Shown in pieces: positions 13,901-27,700 of a stretch of DNA of 64,000 nt. A model generated the notes under the pieces. That model was not told where the DNA came from. It saw only the letters and a list, made by a program, of their open reading frames with translations, and searched no databases. How positions within the stretch are numbered: the stretch's first letter is position 1; each line of letters starts with the position of its first letter. The position numbers and the translations under genes are program-made. Source of the DNA: Rhea pennata (Eukaryota > Chordata > Aves > Rheiformes > Rheidae); contig NC_084672.1 of NCBI RefSeq assembly GCF_028389875.1, positions 124,001-188,000 of the forward strand, read 5' to 3'.

Positions 13901-15642
13901 GTTATCACCAGCAGCCTGCTCCACCATTTTTGGTGAATAGCACCAAAGTAAGGCAAGAACATATGATCCGCATCCACTTCTGAACCACCGATTTTCAGCC
14001 CAATACATAAGACTCAGTGGAAAGAACTAAAAGTTTTAGAACCTGCAGTATCTGAGAAGATAAAGTAAATGATCCATCTTTCCGGCCTCAGAAAGAAAAT
14101 ATGATCTGTGACAATTCCATTAATTTAGAAAAGAAACTGCTACACATGCAAAAAAAATTCCCCAAATTGAAGTTTTGGATAATTTACTGTTTATATCAGA
14201 TACAGAACACTGTAGAAGTAAACTAAGGGGATGAGCTACTTCCAAATTCATCATGGCCAGTTTCTTATCTTTCCCAAGACCACCAGGAAGAGATAGCAAA
14301 CTGCATTTCTATTCAGAGGAGGCTGGTAGGTGTTGGTGAAAACAAGAATTCTGACAGGCTGTTGTCATTACTATAACGATCAAAGGAAAGACAGCTGTGA
14401 CTAGTGCAGACACAGTCTTAGAAAATTCTTCTAATGGTCTTGCCTGTGCATAGTTCCAACTATCTCTAGGTTTCTCTTTTTTAACCTGTTACATACCCAA
14501 TCTGTTGCTCTGTGACAGCTGGGCCATTTTTAAGTGGGTTAACTTAAACAGAACTAAATATACTTCAGAGAATACACAGAAACCATTTCAAATGAACACG
14601 AATCTTCATTGCTCAGGGGGACTGCTAGTCAAGTACTGGCATCCAAATCCGTTACTTGTCCATGTATTTCTACTTGGAATGTTGTTAGTACACAGTATGG
14701 CCATCTGCCTTTTAAGATAAAAAAAAAAATCCATGTTTCTAAAACAAAAGAGTACAACACTAGTGCTTTCTTGTTTGCCTTAATTCCGCATTTGCTTAAA
14801 GGTACAGTTCAAACAAGTCTACTTAGCTTGGCTGCCATTGCTCCTCAGATGGCTTTTTCTATTTACAGTACTTAAAATTATCTGTAGCAAGTCAGTTGCC
14901 TATATGCAAGAAGATCTAAAATCTGACTAAGGAGTAAATGCAGCATAAAATTCTCAGCTTTTAAAGCCATCCCTCTTGCATTTTTTTGTGTTTCTTTTTT
15001 TAAAAAAAAAAAAAGTTTTCCAATCTGTGGATTTTCTATCAGAGAATTATACTAAACCTCATTTGGAAAAAAGTTACTCAGTAGAGACTTCAGAAAGAGA
15101 TAGACTTTACTATTGTTTCTTTAGTTGTTCATATTATTTTAGGTATCTGTATTCCTCTCCAGATACCATAGAAAAATATGAAAAATTAAAAAAAAAAGGA
15201 AAAGGAAAAAAGGAAAAAAGAAAAAAACCCCACAACTATTCCTTAGCTGCTCATCACAAAGTACCTAGAATTAGCCACTATTACCAGTGCCCAAGTCTCA
15301 GTTCTATTGATTTTTCTATCTGAATGCAAACAACTACTCAAATTAAAGGCTCTCTCCCTTTGCACAGGAAAGCCTTTTCCTCACACTTGGCTTCTCTAAA
15401 GCCCCAAGCAGCAGAGGCAATACCTCCAAAAAGCTAACAGAGGCAAGAAGGTGCCAAGAAGCTTTTCACTGAGGTTGCCAAAAGTAACTAAACTGCTCAC
15501 AGAAATGGAACAGTAACCAAGTGCTTCCAGCAGACCTGCATGTAGACATTTTATCAGAGCCTGAAAGGAAGATGAGAAAGAAAGGAAGTTACCTTTGCCA
15601 GGAACCAGCATTCATCAAAGGAAAAAAAAAAAAAAAACAAAA

Positions 15643-15678
<36 letters not shown>

Positions 15679-18134
15679 ACACACACACAGCTGCAAGAAA
15701 GCAGCTGTATGTACCTGGTGACAACCTTCCCTTTCCACAGTAGTCAGCAGTTCGGCTTCTGCCACCTTCTCATTCCCCAGCTTCCTCACTCACCTCTTGC
15801 CTTTTCCAGCCCCCCCAAACCTAGAATAAGATTCTTAATTTGCAACTCTCACACAAAACTTTACAAAATGTACAATATGGCAAATGTAGTCTCTGTTCAG
15901 AACATCCAGAGTACAAAAAGCTTTGCGTGTACAAACTTTCAATCCAGGGGAAAAAAAAAGAAAAGAAAAGAAAAAGAAAAGAAAAGCTGGTTGGAATGGC
16001 TGAGGCAAAGCTCACACAAAAATGACAGCTAGGCTCTAGCACTGTTTGAAGGAAGTTTGAGACAAGTCACTGCAACACCACATCCAGCAGTAAAAGAGTA
16101 AGAGCTTTTTTTTTTTTTTTTTAATTGAGTTGAAAAGCTGTAGAAATCAAGAAATAACCTTTGTACTCTGGAGAAAAAGTAAAATAGTATTAGTACTTGC
16201 AAAGATATATAAAACAATGACATTTCTTCCAAGTCTCATCTCTCTCACATTCTTTGTGGGTTTTAATCTCCTCAAGCTGTTAAAAGACAGAGGACTGTTT
16301 TGCATGCCCTTTGATAGCTCCTGACCAACTGGAAATGATGAATTTCACTGCCTTGTTTATTCATATATGAGAAAGTCACCAGCTAGCCTCCAAACACCAG
16401 ATGACTTATAACCACGATCTCTCATCTTGCCTTTGAACTCCTCACCATCTGACTTGGGAAAACAAAGGGAGGACTGTTTATGCAGAACCTGTAAGGTACA
16501 GAAAACAAATACAAACCAAAGGATATGTTAAGGGAGTAAAGAATTGAGTCAAAGCACAAGCTACAGAAAGCAACGAGCTTTGACAAATTCAAATCATAGA
16601 TGGTAGTGACTGCATGTCAGAAGAGTTCCAAATAAGCCATAAATCAAAATATCCTGCATTAGAAAAACTCACAATTCAAGTAATTTGGACTAGAGAGACT
16701 TAAGAATAAGGGCAATATTAATACCTTAAGGTCTCATGTTCCTTATATTCAGTACTCCATGTACAGTGCACTTGATAAATTACAAGTAACATTCCTGAAG
16801 GAGAAAAAAAGAGAAGTATATACAGGAAGTTGCTTAGTTGTGCCTAGTTTACTCTGGAAAGCTACCACATGCAAGCTTCTGAACAAACTCCTGTAGTAAA
16901 AGACAGTATCACGCTTTCCTTTCTAACAAGGAATGCAATGTTTTGTGACTTGGACTAACAAATTTTCTCAGATTTATGTAAATAAGGGTGCAAACAAGCT
17001 CCCTACTAGAGAGATTAAAAACACATTGATTGCTACAGCTTCTTGAACAGAATGTTCTCAGAGAAGCTTTCAGTCACAAATAAAGAATTGAGGATTATTC
17101 TAAAACTAGGAGAGCACTGAAAATTATTTGAAATGCCAATGTAAGAAACCAACACACCACATTTTCTATTTTTATAAGCAGCTACTATCAACTCATATAG
17201 ATTAAGGCAAGCCACCATACACTCACTCCTCAAATATTACCTCATCGTTCACTTAATCATTATTAAGCCTATTCCTACTCAAATTCTAATTAAAAACCTG
17301 CAGTGAAATTAGATCTCAAGTATAGCATCTGCTCTTCATGCTGGCAACAGTAAGTCTAGTCATCCTTCCTAACTAGGATCAACCAATCCTGCCATGACAT
17401 TTTGGAGTACAGCCTGAGCCCAAGAGAAAGAAGACTTGCAACCATAATAGGATGGGAGAGCCTGGAAAAGCAACAAGAATAGTGTTATCAGAAAGAAAAT
17501 TTATGGAAACCCCCAGGCAATTTCTGTACATGGAATTACAGCCACAAGAGAGAAACTCATTCCTCTGCAGCTACCATTTTCATGTGCCTAACTGCTTTCT
17601 TCTCAAAAACTTTGTTCTTCTTGAACTTCATGTTCTGGGAAATGCAGAAGGGCAACTAAATACGAATGATTGACAGAAAACATTAAATTTAAAAATTCTG
17701 GACCATTACCCAAATGAGTCATTAAGCCAAAGATACTGTACAGCAAATGAAATATTACCATTCAAACCACACTCTTTCCATTTGCCAAACCACACGGCTA
17801 TTCTTTCTGTGCTACTCCTCAACCCAACCTTCTCCCCTATTCCTTCCTAATGGTGCAAGAGCTTTCTGAACTCTTGCCTACATGCCTAAAATCATTACAG
17901 CTGAAGACTCTTGAGAAGACCTGAAACTACTCAAACCCTGGAAGACACTCAAATGATAGCAGTAAGGTTAACAATTCCCTTCCCAGCAGCCTTATTAGAG
18001 CAACAAAAACACCCACTTTGTTCAGCCCTAGAAAGACCAAAAGTGAAAGTAGAAGGCACATGGAACCGCACCATATAATACCTTACTGAAGGACACAGAG
18101 ATGGTGAGCTTTGTTTAAGCATCTCCACAGAGTT

Positions 18135-18168
<34 letters not shown>

Positions 18169-21100
18169 TAAATAGAACATAAGCTGTCTCAATGTACTCA
18201 TACCTGTTTCAACAGGTTCCTAAGTGGGTGTTAATGCAACTACAAAACCAGGGCAATTTAGATACAATAAAACTTCTCCTTCTTGCAGCACAGCATAACT
18301 GTTTGCTAGACCAGAGGACAGTCATGTTTTTGAAAGGTATTACACAACAGCTTTTTTATTTAAAACCTTGTGTAAGAAATAGCATAGACTTTCAGTAGCT
18401 AAACAGGGGATTTCCAAATGAGAGAGAGGCAAGAATTTCTCAAATCTTACCAAAATCAAACTGAGTCACATGAGCAGCAGCTCCATCACTCAACTGATGA
18501 TGATGAGCAGCAACTCACTCATTTGCAAATTCCGACCTCTGCATTTGTACCTAACCTAAAGCATCCCTCTAAAGGCCTATCAAACAGAAGGCATTAGAAC
18601 AATAAGCCATTAATAATATTTCCACAGAAACCCTGAACTTTCTTTTCGTTTTTTGTTTTTGCTATTTAAGGCATAGTTTGACAGTTTTTCAGTGGCATTG
18701 CAGGCTCATGCAGCTTCCACTATGCGCTCCCCCTCTCCCTAGCACACAAAGAAAAAGATCATTTTCAACTAGAACTAATTCCCTGACTTTCATGACATGA
18801 CTGCATAAGCAATATAGGAGACTCCAATTTTACTGAAGCTAGTTCAGATTAAAGAAATAATTTCAACTTTCTAATCAGTCAGTCATATTGCCAAATCAGA
18901 CACTCACAGATAAGATCTCTGAATATCTACATGCAGCTGGTGCCATCAGTTGCAACTCATAGGATCAGTACAGTTGGAAGGGACCTCTGGAGATCATCTA
19001 GCCCAACCTCCCCGCTCAGCAGAGTCACCTAGAGCATGTTAGACAGGGTCGCGTCCAGGCAGGCCTTGAAGATCTCCAGAGAAGGAGACTCCACATCCTC
19101 TCTGGGCAACCTGTGCCAGTGCTCCGTCACTCTCACAGTGAAGAAATTCCCCCTCGCATTCAGGCAGAACTTCCTGTGCTTCAATTTCTGCCCATTGCCT
19201 CCTGTCCTGTCACATGGGGCAACTGAAAGGAGTTTGTCCCCATCCTCTTGACACCCTCCCTTCAGGTACTTAGACACATTGATAAGATCCCCCCTCAGTC
19301 TTCTCCTCCCCAGGCTGAAGAGGCCCAGCTCTCGCAGCCTTTCCTCGTAGGGCAGGTGCTCCAGCCCTCTGATCATCTTTGTAGCCCTCCGCTAGACTCT
19401 CTCCAGTAGATCCAGGTCTCTCTTGTAGTGGGGAGCCCAGAACTGGAGGCAGTACTCGAGATGAGGCCTCAGCAGGGCTGAGTAGAAGGGCAGGATCACC
19501 TCCCTCAACCTGCTGGCAACACTCTTCCTAGTGCACCCCAGGATACCGTTGGCCGCCTTGGCCACAAGGGCCCATTGCAGGCTCATGGTCAGCTTGTCCA
19601 ACAGCACTCCCAGGTCTTTCTCCGCAGAGCTGCTCTCCAGAAGGTCAGCCCCCAGCTTGTACTGGTGCCTAGGGTTATGTTTCCCTAGGTGCAGGACTCT
19701 GCACTTGCCCTTGTTGAACCTCGTGAGGTTCGTCTCCGCCCAGCTCTCCAGCCTGTCCAGGTCTCTCTGAAGGGCAGCACAGCCCTCAGGTGCATCAGCC
19801 ACTCCTTCCAGCTTGGTATCATCAGCAAACTTGCTGAGGAGGCACTCCATCCCCTCATCCAGGTCACTGATGAAAAAGTTGAACAGGATGGGACCCAGCA
19901 CCGAGCCCTGGGGGATGCCACTAGCCACAGGCCTCCAACTAGACTGCACGCCACTGATGACGACCCTCTGAGCTCCGCCTTTCAGCCAGTTCTCAATCCA
20001 CCTCACTGGCCACTCGTCTAACCCACACTTCCTGAGCTTACGTAAGAGGATGTTATGGGAGACAGTGTCTAAAGCCTTGCTGAAGTCAAGGTACACAACG
20101 TTCACTGCTCTCCCCTCATCTACCCAGCCAGTCATTCCATCATAGAAGGCTATCAGATTGGTTAAGCAGGATTTCCCCTTGGTGAATTCATGTTGGCTAC
20201 TCCTGATCACCTTCTTTTCCTCCATATGTCTGGAGATGACGTCCAGAATGAGCTGTTCCATCACCTTTCCAGGGATGGAGGTGAGGCTGACCGGCCTGTA
20301 GTTGCCTGGGTCCTCCTTCTTGAAGACTGGAGTGACACTGGCTTTCCTCCAGTCCTCAGGCACCTCTGCAGTTCTCCACGACCTTTCAAAGATGATGGAG
20401 AGCGGCTTGGCAACAACACCCGCCAGCTCCCTCAGTACCCGTGGGTGCATCCCATCCGGGCCCACGAATTTGTGGATGTCTAGCCTGCCCAGAAGGTCTC
20501 TAATCATATCCTCCTCAACCAAAGGAAAGTCTTCCCTTCTCTCGACTTTCTCCCTCACATCCAGGCTGCAGGATTCATGAGGGCTGCCCTTAGCAGTGAA
20601 GACTGAAGCAAAGAAGGCATGCAGTAATTCTGCCTTCTCTGCATCCCTTGTCACCAGGGGCCCTGCCCCATTCAGTAGCGGGCCCACATTTTCCCCAGTC
20701 CTCCTCTTGCTGCTGATGTATTTGAAGAAGCCCTTCCTATTGTCCTTGACATCCCTTGCCAGATTTAATTCCAACTGGGCCTTAGCCTTCCTCGCAGCAG
20801 CTCTACATACTCTGACTGCATTCCTATAATTCTCCCAAGTAGCCTGTCCCCTCTTCCACATTCTGTGTATTTTCTTCTTCTGTCTGAATTTGGCCAAGAG
20901 CTCCTTGCTGACTCATGAAGGTCTCCTGCCCCTTTTGCTGCACTTCTTACTCACAGGGATGCACCGCTCTTGAGCTTGGAGGATATGATGTTTGAATACT
21001 AGCCAGTTCTCCTGGACCCCTCTTCCTTCTAGGGCCTTAACCCATGAGACTCCACCAATTAGGTCTCTGAAGAGCCCTAAGTCCGCTCTCCTAAAGTCAT

Positions 21101-24100
21101 TTAGAAGTAGGCCTTCCTTGAGAAGAAAAGAAAAGAGGAGAAATGGGGGGTGGGTGAAAACACATTAGCAAACATCAGGTTTTGTCAAACTTCTTTTTTG
21201 AAGTATTGCTCCATTAGCAACAACAAGGAAAAAAAAAGTCACACCTCAATTATTGGCCTGTTTTTTTCTTCCTCGACATAGCATTATCAAGGACTGTGAC
21301 AAGTTACCCATAGGTCTATTTTAACCAGAGCAGGAATTCAAAGATGACAGAAATGTAACACTGGTCATATATGCGCACATCTTGCTCTTACTCTCGTGAA
21401 AAGGCCTGAAGTCTGGCTAATCTTAGCAATTTCATCCTCTGTTTTTGCCCTGACCTGAAGAAAATGTTCTCCTAACCCCCAAACACTGGAAAAGTGGGGA
21501 AAAGAAGAAAAAAAAGTCACTTCTCTCTCTCATACTGATTACTGCTAAGCCTGAGAAATTTAACTACTTACTATATAAACTTCCCAGGAAATTTTTGTAA
21601 GGGTATCCAATTTAATACACAAAGACAGTAGAACAGCTGCAAAATTTGAGGGGAAAAAATATATATATATATGCACACACACACATATACATACACACAT
21701 ACATATACTGGATATTTATATATATATAAAAGTGTATATATTGTGTGTACAGAGGGAACACCACTCATTTCAGGATTGGATTACCATACAGGATGTTCGA
21801 GCACAAAAACGAAATGGAAAGTTTTATGGAAAACACAGAAGCCAAAATTCAAGTGATATTAACATACAAGAAAACCAGTCCTGATCAGCCAAACATTAAG
21901 GAGTGCTATATGTTTCATCATCACTAAGCAGTGGGGCAATTTGAGGGAAAATTAACTAGTTGCAGAGGCCAGAAATACTTTTTCTAACATTTGGCTGACC
22001 TAGAATTTCAGAACAACGGCTCTTCCTTTTGTACACAGACCTAGCCAGTGATTTTTTTTTCTGCTTCAAGACTGAACTGTTACATGACACACAGTCTTAG
22101 TACACACCTGGAGGTCACTTCCCCTGTTCTGGCCCCAAATGCAGCACTTCAGTACTCTAGCGAGTACTCTGCCCAGAAAACAGAAGGAGACAAAGTACTA
22201 GCAGTACTGTGATGAAGAACGACCAGCATCACTCACAGCAGAGTCTGGTACTAATGCTGAGTGTTGGCCGAGGCTCAGCTGTCCACAAAATCACTCCTCA
22301 TTTCACTCATTACACAACTTCAACAATTTCATTAGTAGAGAAGCTGCAGAGAGAACTTCATTGCAAACTTCCGACCCTTTGTTCTGGGACGCTGACTGCA
22401 GAATTCAGTACAATGGGACAGTATGCCAGTCTTGTGTGTATTAACTCATTAGTGCCATTGCACTCCTTGCTTTTTTTCTAGTTGTCCCCTAGCAACTACA
22501 TTAGGGAAGGGTGTTGGCTCCTTATTCAGGAAGGCTGAGTATGCATTATTTCCTGCTGAAGGAGGTCCAGTCATGGAAAGAAGGGGCAAAGAACTTGTTC
22601 CTCTTTCCAGAGGCACATGATGATATCCTCCAGTTTTTGAAACTGTGTCTATATCTATATACTATACCAACGTTTCAATTAGCAAAAAGAAGTCTGTCTA
22701 AATTTGTGCTCTACTAAAAAAAGCACAAGTGTTAGCATGCTTATACATTTAGAACCTCTTATCCATCTCCCATTCATGACCAAGGAATAGGAATGCTACT
22801 TACCAAAAAAAGAAGTTTTAAGATGTGATCTTCATGTGCATGCTCCCACTGTCGGTACAAATACTAGCAACAGGGATATCTTTTTGCCTTGGAAGCAATT
22901 ATAGGCTATTCACTCATTGCCTTTTGGTGTACCCATATACAGACAAAAAGAGGGAGAAATGCATCTTATATCGCTGGCCTCTCCAAACCTCAGAATACCC
23001 AAAATTAAGCAGAAGAGAAAATAAGCAGGGTGCAGTTCGAGTAGAAACACTGAAAAACTTGAAAAGTTATGTCCAGTAGCTTTTTCTTCTGAGTGATTTC
23101 ATGCAAATTCTTCTAAAGTGCAAGCAACTCCAAGCAGCACTGTACAGCCTACGCAGAAATACAGAGGGTTATCTGAGTATCATTAGAAGAGTGACTGAAA
23201 AGCTGCTCAACTACTAACCATCATCTGGAAGCTATGTAAAAGCTGCATGCAGTGGTTAGTGAAACTGCAGACAAATGTCAGAGAGTCTTTTCACAGAGCC
23301 ATTTGAGCTCTCAGAAGACATCCATAGCACAATGAATAGCAGCACTCTTGTAGAAGGTTAAGAGTCCACTGTTGAGCCCAACAACTTGTGTGTCAACAGA
23401 GCAATATTCTAGGTGCCATCTGCTATGGAAAGAGAGGCAAGGGACTACCCTAAAGCCTTTCAGCCTGTTCAAGACAAAGTATGCGTGCTGCCCAAGAGAA
23501 TGAACTTGTTTATAAATCCGAACTGCATATAGTTCAGGAAAAAGTGATTAACAGTACTCTGTGTAAAAAACACAGCTTAGAAATGCAGATTTTAAACAGA
23601 AAGAGCCTTACAATCCATCCCCTTGTTGAAAGTGACATGTTCTTGACCTCAGACAGAGGCTCCTACTCTGAATCCGCCCAGCACTCATAGTCTGATATGG
23701 GACTATCAAAACATCCCCTAAGAATATCAGCTGTCCATCTCCTTGATCTTGAGCAGAGGTGAGTAGTACAACAGAGCATGAATTTGGTGATACACCAAGT
23801 TCAGGACCTTTCACGTAACACAATACTCCAGGCTGGGACTCTACACATGCTCTTGTGGGAACAGGCCTTTGAGTGATGGCTGGCAGAGCTAATTCCAGAA
23901 CATCAGTGGCAAAGGCTGAGATCACTGGAGCTGCAATTGTCTCACAGGGAACCAAAACAGTACTTTAAACACAGTTATCTACAGCAAGACTGTAAAGTCC
24001 ATCTTCAAAGTAACACAGTATAGTATGTCTTGAAATAAACTCCTGTAATCTCAAGCTCTACACTGAACTTACAGCACTATATTTTGCCACTTTATCAGAA

Positions 24101-24712
24101 TAAAAGAAATAGCTTTCTGCTCACTGCATCTTCAAGAAAATGATTCCTGCAGGAATCATTTTTTGGTTACACCCAAATAACAGCTAGTAAAGAATACCGA
24201 ATCATAACTCCATTCACTCAGTACAGCTACCACCATGTCAAAATAGGCTTCACCTATTCACTCCTTCCTCTCCTCTCACACTGAAACACACCAGGCAAGC
24301 TGTCAAAACTACAAAGCAAGTCAGATGACATACCCAGGCAGTTACTACAGCTTAACATTTTCATGCTCGTAGCGAATTTCCATGGGCGGTGGTGATCTTT
24401 GGGATTTGTTTCCATTTGCACTGCATTCCCAATTGCATTACAGAAGTTACAAAACAAATCAAAGCCTGTCAACTGGACACCAGAAATAAAGACCTTAAAA
24501 AAAAAAATTCTCAACCCTCCCAAACTGCCTTAGAGTAATTCACCTTTCCTCTATGCAACTGCTCCATGCCTACTAACACAAAACCAAGAAAAACAGAAGC
24601 ATCTGCCAGAACTTTCTGAAGGCTATCCAGTTTAGGACTCTGGCAAACACAGTTGCTGACAATGCTTTCCAACTACCTCAATCATATTTCAACCAGGAAA
24701 TTAAGACTGGGG

Positions 24713-24745
<33 letters not shown>

Positions 24746-27700
24746 ACATTCCACTTACTTTGGTTTTGTATTTTTTAAAATAATTACTTTCCTCTGGAAA
24801 GTAACAAGTGGTTGGTATAATCACTAAAACATCATGATTGCAAACAAATGGAACTTTTCATTAGATTAGGTAACTTCTTGCTCCATCAAATACGCGATAC
24901 CTATTCATATTTATCTAAGTTATTATACAGAGCACATAGAGAATTAGCTGATGAAATTTTATTTTGTGATAGAAAGTTTTGAATGTCATATTTGTAAGTT
25001 TTTATTTGATGTGCCACAATGTATTTGGGAATCACTGCATTACTAAAAATGCATCAAAAATGGGCTTTAGATTTGCCTTTATTAGCTGTTTCTCACGCTC
25101 AGAAAGTCCATAGAGCTTAACAAGTAGATTTTGCACTAAAATCCAGGCAACAGTAGTATTAACCCTAGTGAACAAGCCAATGGATTGGTTTTAGTAACCC
25201 TAAATCAGACTTAACTGAAGTTATGTGACCAAAGATGTCCATAAGTATCTAGCAAAACCTTCAGAAGTACTTAAGCACACTAACTTCTAACTCCTACAAA
25301 AATCAATGAATATAAGCTGTTAACTTGCAAGCATACTTCTTAAATAATACTAGACCTTTATGTACATCTTTGAAGCTGCCACTCTATGTCATTTTTAATG
25401 GAAAAAAAAATCTTATTCTTCCCCTCCTGGACTTAAACATCAGCTTTCTTGGCTTCCCCACCACACCAAACTCTGTATCATTTATACAACTCTGAACATA
25501 GCATTCCAAGCAAAGACCATATCCTGTACACTGCTGGCTGAGTTTAAGTGAAAAGCAATTAAAGCAAAACTTCTTCTACCCAAATGAAACAAAGTTAGAT
25601 ATCTGTCTCCTGAATCAAAGTTTAAAACACAATTAAAAAAGAAAAAGCAGCAGCTTAAAACAGATCTTATCAATGCAGTATATTTTGTCTTAAGTGTTTT
25701 CAATAGACTACAAAGAGCAAAGGCTAGAAAGACAGCTGATCGCTGATAAGATTTAATTTCATATTGGTATACTTAGAAAGAAGAAAAGCTTAGATAATTT
25801 TAAGACTTACTTTTAAACTTTTTTAAAGCTGTTAGCCATATACTCTTAAATTTCACTCTGAAACTGACAGCCAGGGCACATGAAGTAGCACTAGAAGTTG
25901 AGGCTTCAAGTGAAGTGTACTGCAGTAATTCAAAAAAGGAGCAGCGTTCCTTCATTTCTGTAGACACAGACAACACACAACAAACAGAATCCAATCTTGC
26001 TTTTCTATTCTGCCTTTAGCACTCTATCCAGATGCAAAATAAGCCTAGTGCATCCAGACAGGGCAATTATCCTAGTACATTCAGACTGCTGCATAAGCAC
26101 ACAATGTATTCACATATATGCAAATAACTTGTTCAGTTTTGAGAGAGATTCTCTATGTACCAGTACAGGTGAGCCTAATAAGAGCCTTAATATCCCCTCC
26201 AGCCAGGAAAAGCCTAGTGTCCTTGTATGACATGCCTACACAGGAAAAGAACCTTCTTTGAAGCCCCCTCTCACACATTAGGCGTATGAAGTGGTCCTTC
26301 AGAGCAGCCAGACAAGGAAATTTACTGTAGTACAGAGAAACCTCAGTTATGCACAAAACATTCTCCATACTGAAGCACACTACTGTTTAAGTCAGCACTT
26401 GCCCCAGAGCTTAAAAATGACATACAGCATGCAACAGAACAGAAAACAAGGATAAGCACTGGATGAAGAAATTAGTGCATACTCAAAAACATGACTCATT
26501 CTATCCTCAGAGCTTTTCCAGGACACAGTAGTGACCATCAATTATCAAAAAGGGGACTATTATAATCCATTAGTCCTATGGATTAAATACAGATGCAAGC
26601 TGACCTGTATCATGCAAAACAATATTAACATAACTACAGGACACATTTCATTTCTTCTTTGTGTACAGCTTAACAACTACTGCATTTTCTTCTCATTCTT
26701 TTCCTTTTATTTGCAAAGTTGCATATTCACAATAATTTCCTGTGCTTTTGAGGTAATACAATAAATTGCTCATAAATCACTGAAGTACACCATAAACTGT
26801 AGTTGGGCTGCATACCTCTGGACATTAGAATGCAAACAAATAGAAATATTTTTAGATCTAAAACAGTCAGATTTGCATAGAGCTGAAAGATGAGCTCAGA
26901 AATACAAACGTAAAACAACCCTCAGCCTTCTTCTGATTTGAAGGGCTCTTAAGGTATGTTGTGTGTCATGTTCTCTTGAGATTTACTCTGAAGCAAAGAG
27001 ACCTAAAACCTTCAGCTGTAACTGTGGTCCACTCCACCAGGCTTCCAGCACTCCAAGCTGGATTCCTTATACTGCTGTTACCATTGTCTTCAGAATCCTC
27101 CACAAGGTAGTGAGCTAACTCTACAGCTTCAAAGCTCATTGTAAACTTTCTTAAACTTACTAATTTGCAGATTAACCTAAACGGAATTTAAATCAGAATC
27201 CGCACACATCTTGCTTATTTTAGAATGTATTTGCTACAGAATACATGCAACAGAAAGACAAGTCACTCAGAACTGTACAAAAATAGGTGAGGAAAAACTA
27301 ATTCTGCTTTTCTCAAACCACCTTCCTAGTATAGCTCTCCTGTGGTGTCTCACTGTTTAATGAAGGCTCATAAGCCACATATTCTACCTGAACTGCCTCA
27401 ACTTTTCAAAATTCAGGTTGATGATCTGAAACAATGCAAAACGCTATCATCTTTCTGAAAACCTCCAATTTGCAATGGAGAAACATCCTGAGACTAATTC
27501 ACCATGTAAAAGAGTAACTACTGTACTTCTTCCAGAAGATTTAAGCTGCAGTGTAATATTTTAATACTGTATCTGCAGACAAAAGCTCCCTCAACACCGG
27601 GTATCTTCACCTTCACAGGCATTGTTGAGCCAGCTTTACAAAGTTATACACAAAATAAGCACGAAGAGAGCTTCTCATTTAGCAATAGCTCTATATTTAT

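Noticed and set aside
19392-20897. A 501-codon open frame as a possible host gene
   Set aside because: The motifs are those of CR1 reverse transcriptase and the surrounding sequence has CR1 3' structure, so it is a retrotransposon and not a host gene.
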